Assembly: GCA_023248535.1 (NCBI GenBank)
Contig: JAHFEJ010000018.1
Location: 1 to 45,442 of the forward strand
Length of the DNA stretch: 45,442 nucleotides
Direction: 5' to 3'
Source: Nitrospinales bacterium
GTDB lineage: Bacteria > Nitrospinota_A > UBA7883 > JACRGQ01
The notes beneath the pieces were generated by a model, which made no database searches, was not told the origin of the DNA, and worked only from the letters and a program-made list of their open reading frames with translations. Shown piece after piece: positions 15,083 through 22,530 of this stretch. A program made the position numbers and the translations under genes. Position 1 is the stretch's first letter. Each line of letters begins with the position of its first letter.

Positions 15083-15111
15083 ATTATAATGTTGCGTTAA
15101 AATGGTGAAAG
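15083..15111 (-). promoter_or_regulatory. Probable sigma-70 promoter of the oxidase operon
   Basis: On the minus strand CTTTCA (15111-15106) and a perfect TATAAT (15088-15083) are separated by 17 bases. This predicts a leader of about 115 bases before the first gene of the operon. The 290-base AT-rich gap around it holds no gene. Confidence 0.5.
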
Positions 15112-15175
15112 CCTTGATTATATACGCCCACGAAAAAAATCACCGTTTTTATTGTGCATTGTGACCACTTAAATC

Positions 15176-15190
15176 GTTCACATGTTGAAC
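15176..15190. promoter_or_regulatory. Inverted repeat, possible operator upstream of the oxidase operon promoter
   Basis: GTTCA-N5-TGAAC lies about 65 bases upstream of the predicted -35, a position suited to an activator. It does not match the FNR/NNR consensus (TTGAT-N4-ATCAA). Regulator unknown. Confidence 0.3.
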
Positions 15191-15250
15191 ATTTAGCATA
15201 TTCCAAGGAACGTAATTTCTTCACAATTGATGCCCGTTACTTGAGCGGCT

Positions 15251-16288
15251 TCAGGCCAAATTCAGGAAGCAAAGCATTGCCGTCACCCTGCGGAAAGCCT
15301 CCTTAGGGGTTACATCCTCCATACATTCGAGTTTGCGTTTGCAGGCGCGGGAAAAGCAGGGGATGCAATTCCGTTTCCCCTGCAGGATATCAACCGGGCC
15401 GCGGCTGACCGGGCCTGTCTTTTGGGGGGATGTCGGCCCGAAGACCGCCACTATGGGGCGGTCGAAAGCGGCGGCAATATGCATCGGACCGCTATCCACC
15501 GTCACCATCAACGCGCAGCGGGCCAACAGCGCCGATGTTTCCGTGAGGCCCATCCCGCCAGCCAGGTTGTACATCCCTTCCCGCCCTCCAATGATCCGCT
15601 TAATCAGCGGGCCATCCGCCTCCGAACCGGTGAAGAGCACCGGCAAGCCGCTTTTGCCGCGGACATCCCCGGCGAGGGCGTGCCAGTGGGCGGCGGGCCA
15701 CATTTTTGTCTTCCAGCGCGCCCCCACATGAAACACCACAAAGGGACCGCGAATGCCAAGTCCATCCAGCAGGGCATCCACCTGCGCGGCCGCGAGGGCG
15801 GGGATATCGAATGTGAAATCGGGACGGGGGGGCGGCACGATGGCGAGCAGCGACAGGGCACGGAACAGTACCGCCACCGCGTGGGGCTGTTTGCCCGGAT
15901 CCACGGTGTGGCTGTAAAGCCAGCGGCTCCCTTCGCGCGCGTTGGAAAATCCGGCGCGGACTTTGGCGCCGGAAAGCGCGGTGACCAGCCCGCTGCGGAG
16001 CAACCCCTGCAGGTCGAAGCAGATGTCGTATTTCTCGCGCCGGATCCAGTTCATAAGCGTGGCGATCTCCCCCCATGTGCGCGGGCGGTACCACTCCTTC
16101 CCCCATGCGGCGCGGCGGAAATGCCAAACCCGCCGGACGCCGCGGACGTTTTTCACCAACCCGGCATAGGCGTCGTTCACCATCCAATCCACCTGGGCAT
16201 CCGGCATGGCCTCGTTGAGCCGGTTCACGAACGCGATGGCATGCACCACATCGCCTATCGAGCTGAGTTTCACGATCAGTATCTTCAT
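15251..16288 (-). CDS. Glycosyltransferase family 9, heptosyltransferase-like
   Basis: This 345-residue cytoplasmic enzyme is of the WaaC/RfaC type, which adds heptose to the lipopolysaccharide inner core. The family start MKILIVKLSSIGDVVHA is clear, followed by FDLQGLLRSGL, the donor-binding region VVFHVGARWKTKMWP, and the C-terminal DSGPMHIAAAFDRPIVAVFGPTSPQKTGP. The tail carries the CIPCFSRACKRKLECM cysteine cluster seen in many GT9 members. Its ATG overlaps the stop of the preceding gene (ATGA). The exact sugar cannot be told from sequence. It supports an LPS-bearing outer membrane. Confidence 0.92.
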   Translation of the reverse strand: MKILIVKLSSIGDVVHAIAFVNRLNEAMPDAQVDWMVNDAYAGLVKNVRGVRRVWHFRRAAWGKEWYRPRTWGEIATLMNWIRREKYDICFDLQGLLRSGLVTALSGAKVRAGFSNAREGSRWLYSHTVDPGKQPHAVAVLFRALSLLAIVPPPRPDFTFDIPALAAAQVDALLDGLGIRGPFVVFHVGARWKTKMWPAAHWHALAGDVRGKSGLPVLFTGSEADGPLIKRIIGGREGMYNLAGGMGLTETSALLARCALMVTVDSGPMHIAAAFDRPIVAVFGPTSPQKTGPVSRGPVDILQGKRNCIPCFSRACKRKLECMEDVTPKEAFRRVTAMLCFLNLA

Positions 16289-17352
16289 CGGCGGCCTTCC
16301 GTTCTGCGCAGTTTCAGTTCCGCCTCGCCCTTGAGCCAGGGATCGAGGCCGCGGGCCGCCAGCGCTTTCTTAAAAAACAGCGCGGCGGCGGGACGGTCGC
16401 CGCTTTTTTCCCGCAGCGAGCCACGCACATAATATAACAGCGGCTCCCATAATTCGCGCGCCGCGGGATCGACATCGGGCAGCCGTTCATACAGGCGGAT
16501 GACCGCGGCCTCTTCATTCGCGGCATCCCCCAGCGCGTGATACGCAAGAAGGCGGTCGAATTCCGCCGCCGCGGTGCCCGGCAGTTCCCGTTCGAGGGTG
16601 GCGATCCATTCCAGCGCTTTATGGGGATTTCCTTCGTGCAGCGCATACGTGCGCGCCAGGAAATCGGCCACCTCCACGCGGGAAAGCATCGCGGCGGCAA
16701 ACGCCTTTTCAGCGAGCGCCAGCCCTTCCTCCTTGGTGCCGCTCAAACCGAGCATCCCCACAAGCCATCGCAACGGGGAGGGAAGCCGCCCCACATAATA
16801 TTTGTATATCGCCGGGCCGATCATCGCGTCCCCCTGGGCGGGATAGAGCGCATAGAGGCGGTCGAAAAGGGCCGCGCTCTTTTTTCCGTGTGACATGGCG
16901 GCAAAGTAATCGCCGCCATAGGCGTGCATCCGGGCAAGGAATGCATGCGCCCCCGCTTTATAAAAAAGCGCCTCGAAATCGTCCGGCCTTTTCGACAATA
17001 CCGCGTTGCACAGGACGATCACCTCCTCCAGACCGCTTTCAAACGCCGCGGTGTCGCGCGCCTTTTTTCTGGGAGGGGTGGTCACGCCATACTGCGAGGC
17101 CATAATGCGCCAGCGGGCATCCGATTCGGTCACGCCCCAGCCGATGGCGGCTACATAGAACCGCCCCGCCGGTGAAGAAGGATGCGATGCCGCAAGGCGG
17201 CTGAAAACCTCTTTTGCCGCCTCGAACCGGAGACGGTAGGCATGATCCAGCCCTTTCAATATCTCATCCTTGCCGGTGAATACCGCCTCACCGGCGGACG
17301 CCTGGCAAGAGGCAGCCAGGCAAAACAGGAGAACCAACAAAATGCGCGGCAT
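16285..17352 (-). CDS. Exported helical-repeat (TPR-like) protein of unknown function
   Basis: A 355-residue protein with a signal peptide (MPRILLVLLFCLAASCQASA; Cys16 could alternatively make it a lipoprotein). The rest is almost entirely alpha-helical, in TPR-like pairs: AYRLRFEAAKEVFSRLAASHP, FEALFYKAGAHAFLA, LEWIATLERELPGTAAAEFDRL, and AAALFFKKALAARGLDPW. The central segment LPSPLRWLVGMLGL is a recurring feature, as I recall, of exported TPR proteins in deltaproteobacteria-like genomes. It sits between the glutaredoxin-like gene and the heptosyltransferase, overlapping the latter by four bases. A periplasmic scaffold role is likely; nothing more specific is supported. Confidence 0.85.
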   Translation of the reverse strand: MPRILLVLLFCLAASCQASAGEAVFTGKDEILKGLDHAYRLRFEAAKEVFSRLAASHPSSPAGRFYVAAIGWGVTESDARWRIMASQYGVTTPPRKKARDTAAFESGLEEVIVLCNAVLSKRPDDFEALFYKAGAHAFLARMHAYGGDYFAAMSHGKKSAALFDRLYALYPAQGDAMIGPAIYKYYVGRLPSPLRWLVGMLGLSGTKEEGLALAEKAFAAAMLSRVEVADFLARTYALHEGNPHKALEWIATLERELPGTAAAEFDRLLAYHALGDAANEEAAVIRLYERLPDVDPAARELWEPLLYYVRGSLREKSGDRPAAALFFKKALAARGLDPWLKGEAELKLRRTEGRR

Positions 17353-17355
17353 CGG

Positions 17356-17616
17356 TCAGCGGCGCCCCAGACGGCGTTTCAGCTTTGCCACCAGTTCTTC
17401 CGCCGTTATCCGGTGTTTTGCGATGCAGGCCCCGTCATGGAAGAGAAGGGGGATGTCTAGCCCGTATTCGGTTTGTAACCGCGGATCGGCGGTGATATCA
17501 ACATAGGCGACGGAAAGGGGAATTTGACGGCCCGCCTCGGCGGCCGCCGCCGCCATCTCTTCGCATAGAGGGCAATCATCTTTGGAATAAAGGAGCAATT
17601 CCACCGGCTGTTGCAT
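17356..17616 (-). CDS. Glutaredoxin-like thioredoxin-fold protein (DUF836 type)
   Basis: An 86-residue protein with a thioredoxin fold: beta strand VELLLYSKDD, redox motif CPLC at residues 15-18, helix, strand VAYVDITADPRL, and the cis-Pro loop LDIPLLFHDGACI. It lacks a signal peptide, so it is cytoplasmic. Such proteins reduce disulfides or are of unknown target. It lies 3 bases before the exported TPR-like gene in an apparent operon. Confidence 0.88.
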   Translation of the reverse strand: MQQPVELLLYSKDDCPLCEEMAAAAAEAGRQIPLSVAYVDITADPRLQTEYGLDIPLLFHDGACIAKHRITAEELVAKLKRRLGRR

Positions 17617-17682
17617 TTTCCCGATCCCCTTTCGACGGGATACAGTTTACCACTTTCCAATAGCTGCCCTCTAAAAAGGCAA

Positions 17683-19818
17683 TCAGCGCGGCTCATACCG
17701 CCTGACAAGCCACTCTTCGTTGTGCCGCTCAAACATTAGCCGGTATTCCGCGTTTATGGAGGCGAAAAACGCATCTATGTTTTCCGTGGGAATTTCATGC
17801 GGCACAACCATCCAGCCGCCCTGCCGGTGCCTGCGGGCGAACCGTGAGATGTAAACCAGTTGCCGCTCCGGGGGTAAGAGCAAAAGCTCGGCGGCGGGAG
17901 CCATCGGGAGCCAGAACCGATACGGCTCGGCATTATCAACCTGCCCGTTCAACCCAACATCGGTTAACGATGGAGGAAGCATAAAGTTGACCACCACCAG
18001 CGGATCGCCTTTCTTATAATTAACCTCTTTCAGAATGTCCGTAAGCGGTTTCTTCGCTTTGGGCAACAGCCCATTAACGCGCGACTCATAATCCATCCGG
18101 AAGGTGTCGCGCAAAAACCCGGGCAGGTGCGGATTCCCCCAGGTAGCGGTAAGCAAGACCGCGCTTAAAGGGATCAACACCGCCTGCAATATCCGCCGCG
18201 GCTCCACCCTTTCCTTGAATGCCGCCAAAGCCGCAACCACGCAAGTGAAATGAAGTGGGGCCAAGTTGAGAATATTGTTTTCGGCGCTACGCCAGATAAA
18301 ATAACTGGCCGTGCTCCAAAAAAGTCCCATTATCCCGATGAGGGCGGGCCATGCCGCTGAACGATCCCTGAAAGCCGCGGCTGCGCAGACAGAAACGGCG
18401 GTAAAAACCAGCAAAAGCCCCCACACACCGCCACGCGGCTCTATGGGGATCGCGCCGAAGCCGCCTTTATACGTCATCGCATACTCGATGAACGCGTACC
18501 AGTCCGGCAAGCGGCCCAAGCCGAAGATGTAACAGACATTGACCGTTGCGAACAGGATGGCCAGCGGCGACAGTGACGACAGAAAGATCGTGGACGCCCT
18601 CCGCCACGCACCCGCATGTTCAGCCCCGTGACGCTGCTTAGCGATTTCCCATGACAGCCATAAGGATTGGGGAAGCCAAATACTAGTGCCGTATATTACG
18701 TTCTCGAAACTCCAAAAACATCCGGCGGCCCATAGGCAGGAACCGGCCCAAAAACGCACATTCCTTGCCTCTCCACCGCCATTCTCTGCGGTGATATTCC
18801 AGTAACTCCACCCCAGAAGAAGGTAGCAGAACAGAAACCTCATTCCCCCGGTGCTGGGGTAGGTATTCAAACCGGTAAGTTCCGGCGCGCCGCCCGGCAC
18901 CATGAACGCCACGGCGATGGTCAGCACCATTGCGGCCACCGCGCCCAACGCATCTGGCCGAAGCGCCCGTAACATGCCATACAGAATAAGGGCGCACACC
19001 ATCTGCAATGCCGACGCCGCAACATACAGGCAGAAATGCAGCGACTTGAACGGCAAAGCGGCTAGAAGAAGGATATCCAGAAATCCGTATTGGCTGGGCA
19101 CATCCCATAAAAGCCAGCCCCCTTGGCGCACCAAAGCGGCACTGCCCACATAAAATTCGTGGTGTTCGGTTATTTTAAAGGGAACCCGTAATGCAACCAG
19201 CGCCAATACAAACACCAAAGCCAATTCAACCAAAACCCGGGGTATATGGCGAGTTGATGCACCGGCCTGCCTGACCTCACCATGACGCCAATGCCAAATG
19301 GTGAAAGCCGCGGCAATGATTGTCCCGAAAAACTGATACGGCCCGCCGAAAAAGTGGCGGCCAAACGGCTCCCACCAGAGGAACCTTGACAACAGACCCC
19401 ATACCGCTAACAGAGCCGCCAAAGCAAATAAAGACCGGGCCGTATTTTTTCCGTCATGCGCCGCCCAACCCGTTGCGCCGCCGAGGACAAACCACTGCGC
19501 AAGCGCAAATGCGCTCAATACCGGAATATCCCCGCCGGGAATGACAACGATGCAAAACGCCAAAGCAACAAATGCAAGACTCCACCTGAAAACTTCCAGA
19601 ACCTGAAGCGTCTTCGCGTAACGGTAGAAGAAGTGGGCGGCATGAAGAAGCGGGGGGAAAACGCCGCCGATAAGCATATACTGGGTCCACTCGTAAGGTT
19701 CACCGTTGTGCGGCAGGAAAGCATGACCGAGACCAAGGACGGCGAGGGCCATTCCGAGAGCGGACATCAGGTTGAGATAGGCACTTCCCGGTTCATCGCT
19801 GTTTTGCGGCTTCCCCAT
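17683..19818 (-). CDS. Large polytopic membrane protein, possible GT-C-type glycosyltransferase
   Basis: A 711-residue protein with about 14-16 hydrophobic segments over residues 15-560 and a soluble C-terminal domain of about 150 residues. The loop after the mid helices contains EHHEFYVGSAALVRQGGWLLWDVPSQYGFLDILLL, with the long first-loop layout of GT-C enzymes; the SQYG-type motif occurs in uncharacterised membrane glycosyltransferases. No classical DxD is obvious. ATG 19818 is preferred to an adjacent GTG; the ribosome site is poor. It lies divergent from pilA, in a region with four possible membrane glycosyltransferases. A flippase- or ligase-like role in surface glycans is an inference. 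Confidence 0.75.
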   Translation of the reverse strand: MGKPQNSDEPGSAYLNLMSALGMALAVLGLGHAFLPHNGEPYEWTQYMLIGGVFPPLLHAAHFFYRYAKTLQVLEVFRWSLAFVALAFCIVVIPGGDIPVLSAFALAQWFVLGGATGWAAHDGKNTARSLFALAALLAVWGLLSRFLWWEPFGRHFFGGPYQFFGTIIAAAFTIWHWRHGEVRQAGASTRHIPRVLVELALVFVLALVALRVPFKITEHHEFYVGSAALVRQGGWLLWDVPSQYGFLDILLLAALPFKSLHFCLYVAASALQMVCALILYGMLRALRPDALGAVAAMVLTIAVAFMVPGGAPELTGLNTYPSTGGMRFLFCYLLLGWSYWNITAENGGGEARNVRFWAGSCLWAAGCFWSFENVIYGTSIWLPQSLWLSWEIAKQRHGAEHAGAWRRASTIFLSSLSPLAILFATVNVCYIFGLGRLPDWYAFIEYAMTYKGGFGAIPIEPRGGVWGLLLVFTAVSVCAAAAFRDRSAAWPALIGIMGLFWSTASYFIWRSAENNILNLAPLHFTCVVAALAAFKERVEPRRILQAVLIPLSAVLLTATWGNPHLPGFLRDTFRMDYESRVNGLLPKAKKPLTDILKEVNYKKGDPLVVVNFMLPPSLTDVGLNGQVDNAEPYRFWLPMAPAAELLLLPPERQLVYISRFARRHRQGGWMVVPHEIPTENIDAFFASINAEYRLMFERHNEEWLVRRYEPR

Positions 19819-20052
19819 CACGGAATGCTAAGCGAGGCGGCAAAACAACACAAGTTATTTAGCTCCCCCACCCCGCCAGCAACAATTATTGGCATGACAA
19901 TTTTTGTCATATCGGACAATTTTTGGGCCGGTTTAGGCTCCCTTTGTTCATGCAGGCGGCTCCAAGCCTGGGAGTATATCTATTCATTAATAAATTGATT
20001 TATATGGTAGTATATTGCCAATATAGAGCGTAATAACCGCAGATTTTCGTGT

Positions 20053-20068
20053 TGGCTTGAAACATGCA
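20053..20068 (+). promoter_or_regulatory. Sigma-54-type promoter of pilA
   Basis: TGGCTTGAAACATGCA matches the sigma-54 consensus TGGCACG-N4-TTGCA closely, with the invariant GG (20054-20055) and GC (20066-20067) at correct spacing. It predicts a start about 60 bases before the pilin ATG. Sigma-54 control by PilS/PilR is established for pilA in Pseudomonas, Myxococcus and Geobacter. The 318-base gap 19822-20139 holds no gene. Activator sites were not identified. Confidence 0.68.
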
Positions 20069-20139
20069 TTATCGAATGAGCAAGTATTAAACGGCGCGGA
20101 AAAACGCCAAAGTCAATTAACTTTTTTTGGAGGTTTAAC

Positions 20140-20511
20140 ATGTTCAAGAAAACCCTGAAGGGCGAAAAGGGCTTTACGCTCATCGAACTGCTGGTCGTCG
20201 TGGCGATCATCGGTATCCTTGTCGCGATAGCCATCCCGCAATTCGCCAACTACAAGAAACAGGCGAATGACAGCGCGGCCGAATCGGATGTGCGCAACCT
20301 GGCGTTGGCCATGGAATCGTACTACGCTTCCAATAACATATACACGACCGGCACAACCGAACTCTCCAACGCCGGCTTCAAGGCAACCAAAAACGTAACC
20401 ACCACTCCGGCGCTTGCGAACGCGACCGCCGCCACTTTCACCATTACCGGATCCCATTCCAACGGCACCAAGACCTTCACTTGGAATTCCGGCGCGGGCG
20501 GCTTGCAGTAA
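20140..20511 (+). CDS. pilA: Type IV major pilin
   Basis: This 123-residue prepilin has a short basic leader MFKKTLKGEKG, cleaved by PilD before Phe12. The mature protein begins FTLIELLVVVAIIGILVAIA with the conserved Glu5, the hydrophobic helix that builds the pilus core. The globular part is small and unusually rich in Thr, Ser, Asn and Ala (for example KNVTTTPALANATAATFTIT) and has no Cys pair, so the usual disulfide loop is absent. Ribosome site GGAGGT is excellent. A sigma-54-type promoter precedes it and a strong terminator follows, so it is transcribed alone. The abundant Thr/Ser and the adjacent GT-C genes suggest O-glycosylation. Confidence 0.96.
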   Translation: MFKKTLKGEKGFTLIELLVVVAIIGILVAIAIPQFANYKKQANDSAAESDVRNLALAMESYYASNNIYTTGTTELSNAGFKATKNVTTTPALANATAATFTITGSHSNGTKTFTWNSGAGGLQ

Positions 20512-20534
20512 GCTGCAAACCGTTTAGCACTTTT

Positions 20535-20569
20535 AAAGGCATGGGGCTTCGGCCCCATGCCTTTTTTTT
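20535..20569 (+). terminator. Rho-independent terminator of pilA
   Basis: Stem AAAGGCATGGGGC / GCCCCATGCCTTT with a TTCG loop, the arms meeting at about 20548-20551, followed by a run of eight T. It ends the monocistronic pilin transcript 24 bases after the stop. Confidence 0.93.
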
Positions 20570-20673
20570 ACCTGTACGCAAAAGGGGAGTCTCGCGGCTC
20601 CTTCATAGAGTAAGTATCCGCATAGGGGTTCTGGTATCATTTCTCCATAACCGACACTGGGAAAGGGCGACCA

Positions 20674-22530
20674 ATGCATTTTTTCCGCGCGCGCCGTACC
20701 CTCTTCTTTGTTCTGCTCTTGGCCGCCGTCCTGCTGGCGCTTAGTCCCGGCATCAACGCCAAAATGAGCTTTGATGCCCGCATGATGGTCTACGATAACC
20801 CCTTGGTAACTTCGTCCAACAACATCCTAAAACCGTTTTGGAGCGACTTCTGTGAAGGGTGCCGCATGGATGGGCAAATCAGCCTGACATCCGGCTTTTA
20901 CCGTCCGGTGGTGAACGCCGTGTACTGGCTGGAATACCGCTTCGCCGGAACCAACGACGCCATTTACAACTTCGACGAAATGCTGCTTCACTGGGTATGC
21001 GCATTAACGGTCTTTTTCCTCGCCGCGCGGCTGATGCCGGACAAGCCTTTGGCGCCCTTCATCGCCGCAACGCTCTTCGCCCTGCACCCCGCCAACGCCT
21101 ATGCCGCCACCCGCGACGTGCGGTCCGACCTGCTCTGCCTGCTTTTCTACCTCGGCGCGGTCATCGCCTACCTCCGCGCGTTTCCTCCCGCCGCGCCGCC
21201 GCGCAAACGGTTCATCCTCCTTTCCCTAACCTGCTTCCTCGGCGCAATACTGAGCAAAGAGATGGGGGTCACGCTCCCCGCTGTGCTGGTGATGCTCCAC
21301 TTCCGCCAACGCCATGCCGATGGGCGGCCCATGCGCGAATTGCTTTATACTCTCCCCTTCTGGCTCCTCTTCACGGCATATATGGCAATGCGCGCCCTTC
21401 TGCTCCCGCAAGGCGGGGCAAGCCCCTACCTGATGGCCTATACCTCCCCCGTGCTTTACATCAATGCCATAAAAAACTTCGCCATCTACCTCCTGCGCTA
21501 CATCCTGCCGCTGGGAGCCGGATACCCCACGCTATTGCCCAAAATGGTGAATTTCATCGACCCCACCTTCACCGATCCGCTGATCTACCTTTCCCTGGGG
21601 CTCCTCATTCTCATTACCGGCGCCGCCCTGTGGAACATACGGCGGCACCCCACAGCGGCGTTTTTGACCTTTTTCATGCTGGTCACCATGACGCCCCTGA
21701 CCATGGTCACCCGCATTTCCGATATTACCGACATCAATGTCCTCAAAACGCCGGAACGCTTCATGTACATCCCCTCCGTGCCGCTGCTGCTGCTGGCCTC
21801 GCTCTTGCTGCAAAACGCATACAGCAGCCTTCAAAAGGATGCCGCCAAAAAAGGGGCCGCCATCGCAGGTGTAGGCGCGGCGCTTTTCCTGGGATCCCAA
21901 TCCAACACACACACCGTCGCCATCAACAGCGACGTGGCAACCCTAAAAAACCTCTACCTGTTCCCGGAAGAGCGCCTCACACCCCGCATGCTTCTCATGC
22001 GGGAATGCCTTTACGTTCTTCGCGTCGCGCTTCCCCTGCGTAATTTTACCGAGGCGGAACAACGCCTTGTAAAAGTCCTGAAAAACAATCCATCCGCTCC
22101 CTTGCCATACATGGTGCTGGGAAATCTCTACATGCAAACGGAAGAATGGAACAAGATCACGCCGCTCATTTTGCAATGGAACCGCCTTGATGTAAGCGAT
22201 TTAGAACTGATCATGAAAAATAACCCGACAATCCTGAGCGACTACATGGGCGTCTACCGCCATTTCCCTTACCTGTTGGCCGCGGCGGCAACCCATAGAG
22301 GAGAGGCGCGGCAAGCCGCGGATTACCTCTGTTCCGCGTTGCAACGGGGATTTGACGAACAGGAAATTGTTTGGGGGCTTCGCGAAAATTACCTGCTGAA
22401 CGGCCCGCCCCAATGCCGCACCGCACAGAACGAAGCCCTCTGCCGCAAAAACGCGTCTATCCCCGATTTCGCCGAATGGCGGCAGCCGCTCGACCCAAAA
22501 CGCTGTAAAGAATGGAAAACCCTGTTTTGA
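20674..22530 (+). CDS. TMTC-like membrane O-glycosyltransferase with helical C-terminus (copy 1)
   Basis: A 618-residue protein. About ten membrane helices (residues 8-400) are followed by a helical TPR-like domain of about 190 residues. The first loop has FDARMMVYDNPLV and FYRPVVNAVYWLEYRF. Next is FALHPANAYAATRDVRSDLL, matching the HPxxxEAVxxxxGRxDLL pattern of eukaryotic TMTC protein O-mannosyltransferases and bacterial relatives. Only one Asp is seen in the first-loop DD position. These are GT-C enzymes that use lipid-linked sugars at the outer face of the membrane. Residues about 81-429 are encoded by DNA that appears identical to the next gene. It lies downstream of pilA, so pilin is a plausible acceptor (inference). 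Confidence 0.82.
   Translation: MHFFRARRTLFFVLLLAAVLLALSPGINAKMSFDARMMVYDNPLVTSSNNILKPFWSDFCEGCRMDGQISLTSGFYRPVVNAVYWLEYRFAGTNDAIYNFDEMLLHWVCALTVFFLAARLMPDKPLAPFIAATLFALHPANAYAATRDVRSDLLCLLFYLGAVIAYLRAFPPAAPPRKRFILLSLTCFLGAILSKEMGVTLPAVLVMLHFRQRHADGRPMRELLYTLPFWLLFTAYMAMRALLLPQGGASPYLMAYTSPVLYINAIKNFAIYLLRYILPLGAGYPTLLPKMVNFIDPTFTDPLIYLSLGLLILITGAALWNIRRHPTAAFLTFFMLVTMTPLTMVTRISDITDINVLKTPERFMYIPSVPLLLLASLLLQNAYSSLQKDAAKKGAAIAGVGAALFLGSQSNTHTVAINSDVATLKNLYLFPEERLTPRMLLMRECLYVLRVALPLRNFTEAEQRLVKVLKNNPSAPLPYMVLGNLYMQTEEWNKITPLILQWNRLDVSDLELIMKNNPTILSDYMGVYRHFPYLLAAAATHRGEARQAADYLCSALQRGFDEQEIVWGLRENYLLNGPPQCRTAQNEALCRKNASIPDFAEWRQPLDPKRCKEWKTLF
20914..21962 (+). repeat. 1,049-bp direct repeat, copy A (gene-conversion tract)
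   Basis: Identical by eye to 22767-23815, offset 1,853 bases, and identical in all overlapping frames. The left edge is sharp (GTGAACGCC against GTCAACGCC) and the right edge falls at a three-base indel. Flanking parts of the two genes are only distantly similar. Confidence 0.92.

Noticed and set aside
15176-15190. FNR/NNR-type box for the oxidase operon
   Set aside because: GTTCA-N5-TGAAC has the wrong half-sites and spacing for TTGAT-N4-ATCAA. It is kept only as an unassigned inverted repeat.
20859-22043. A 394-residue plus-strand frame inside the first TMTC-like gene, repeated as 442 residues in the second
   Set aside because: It is an out-of-frame, Arg/Pro/His-rich shadow of GC-rich membrane protein genes. 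It appears twice only because the DNA is duplicated.
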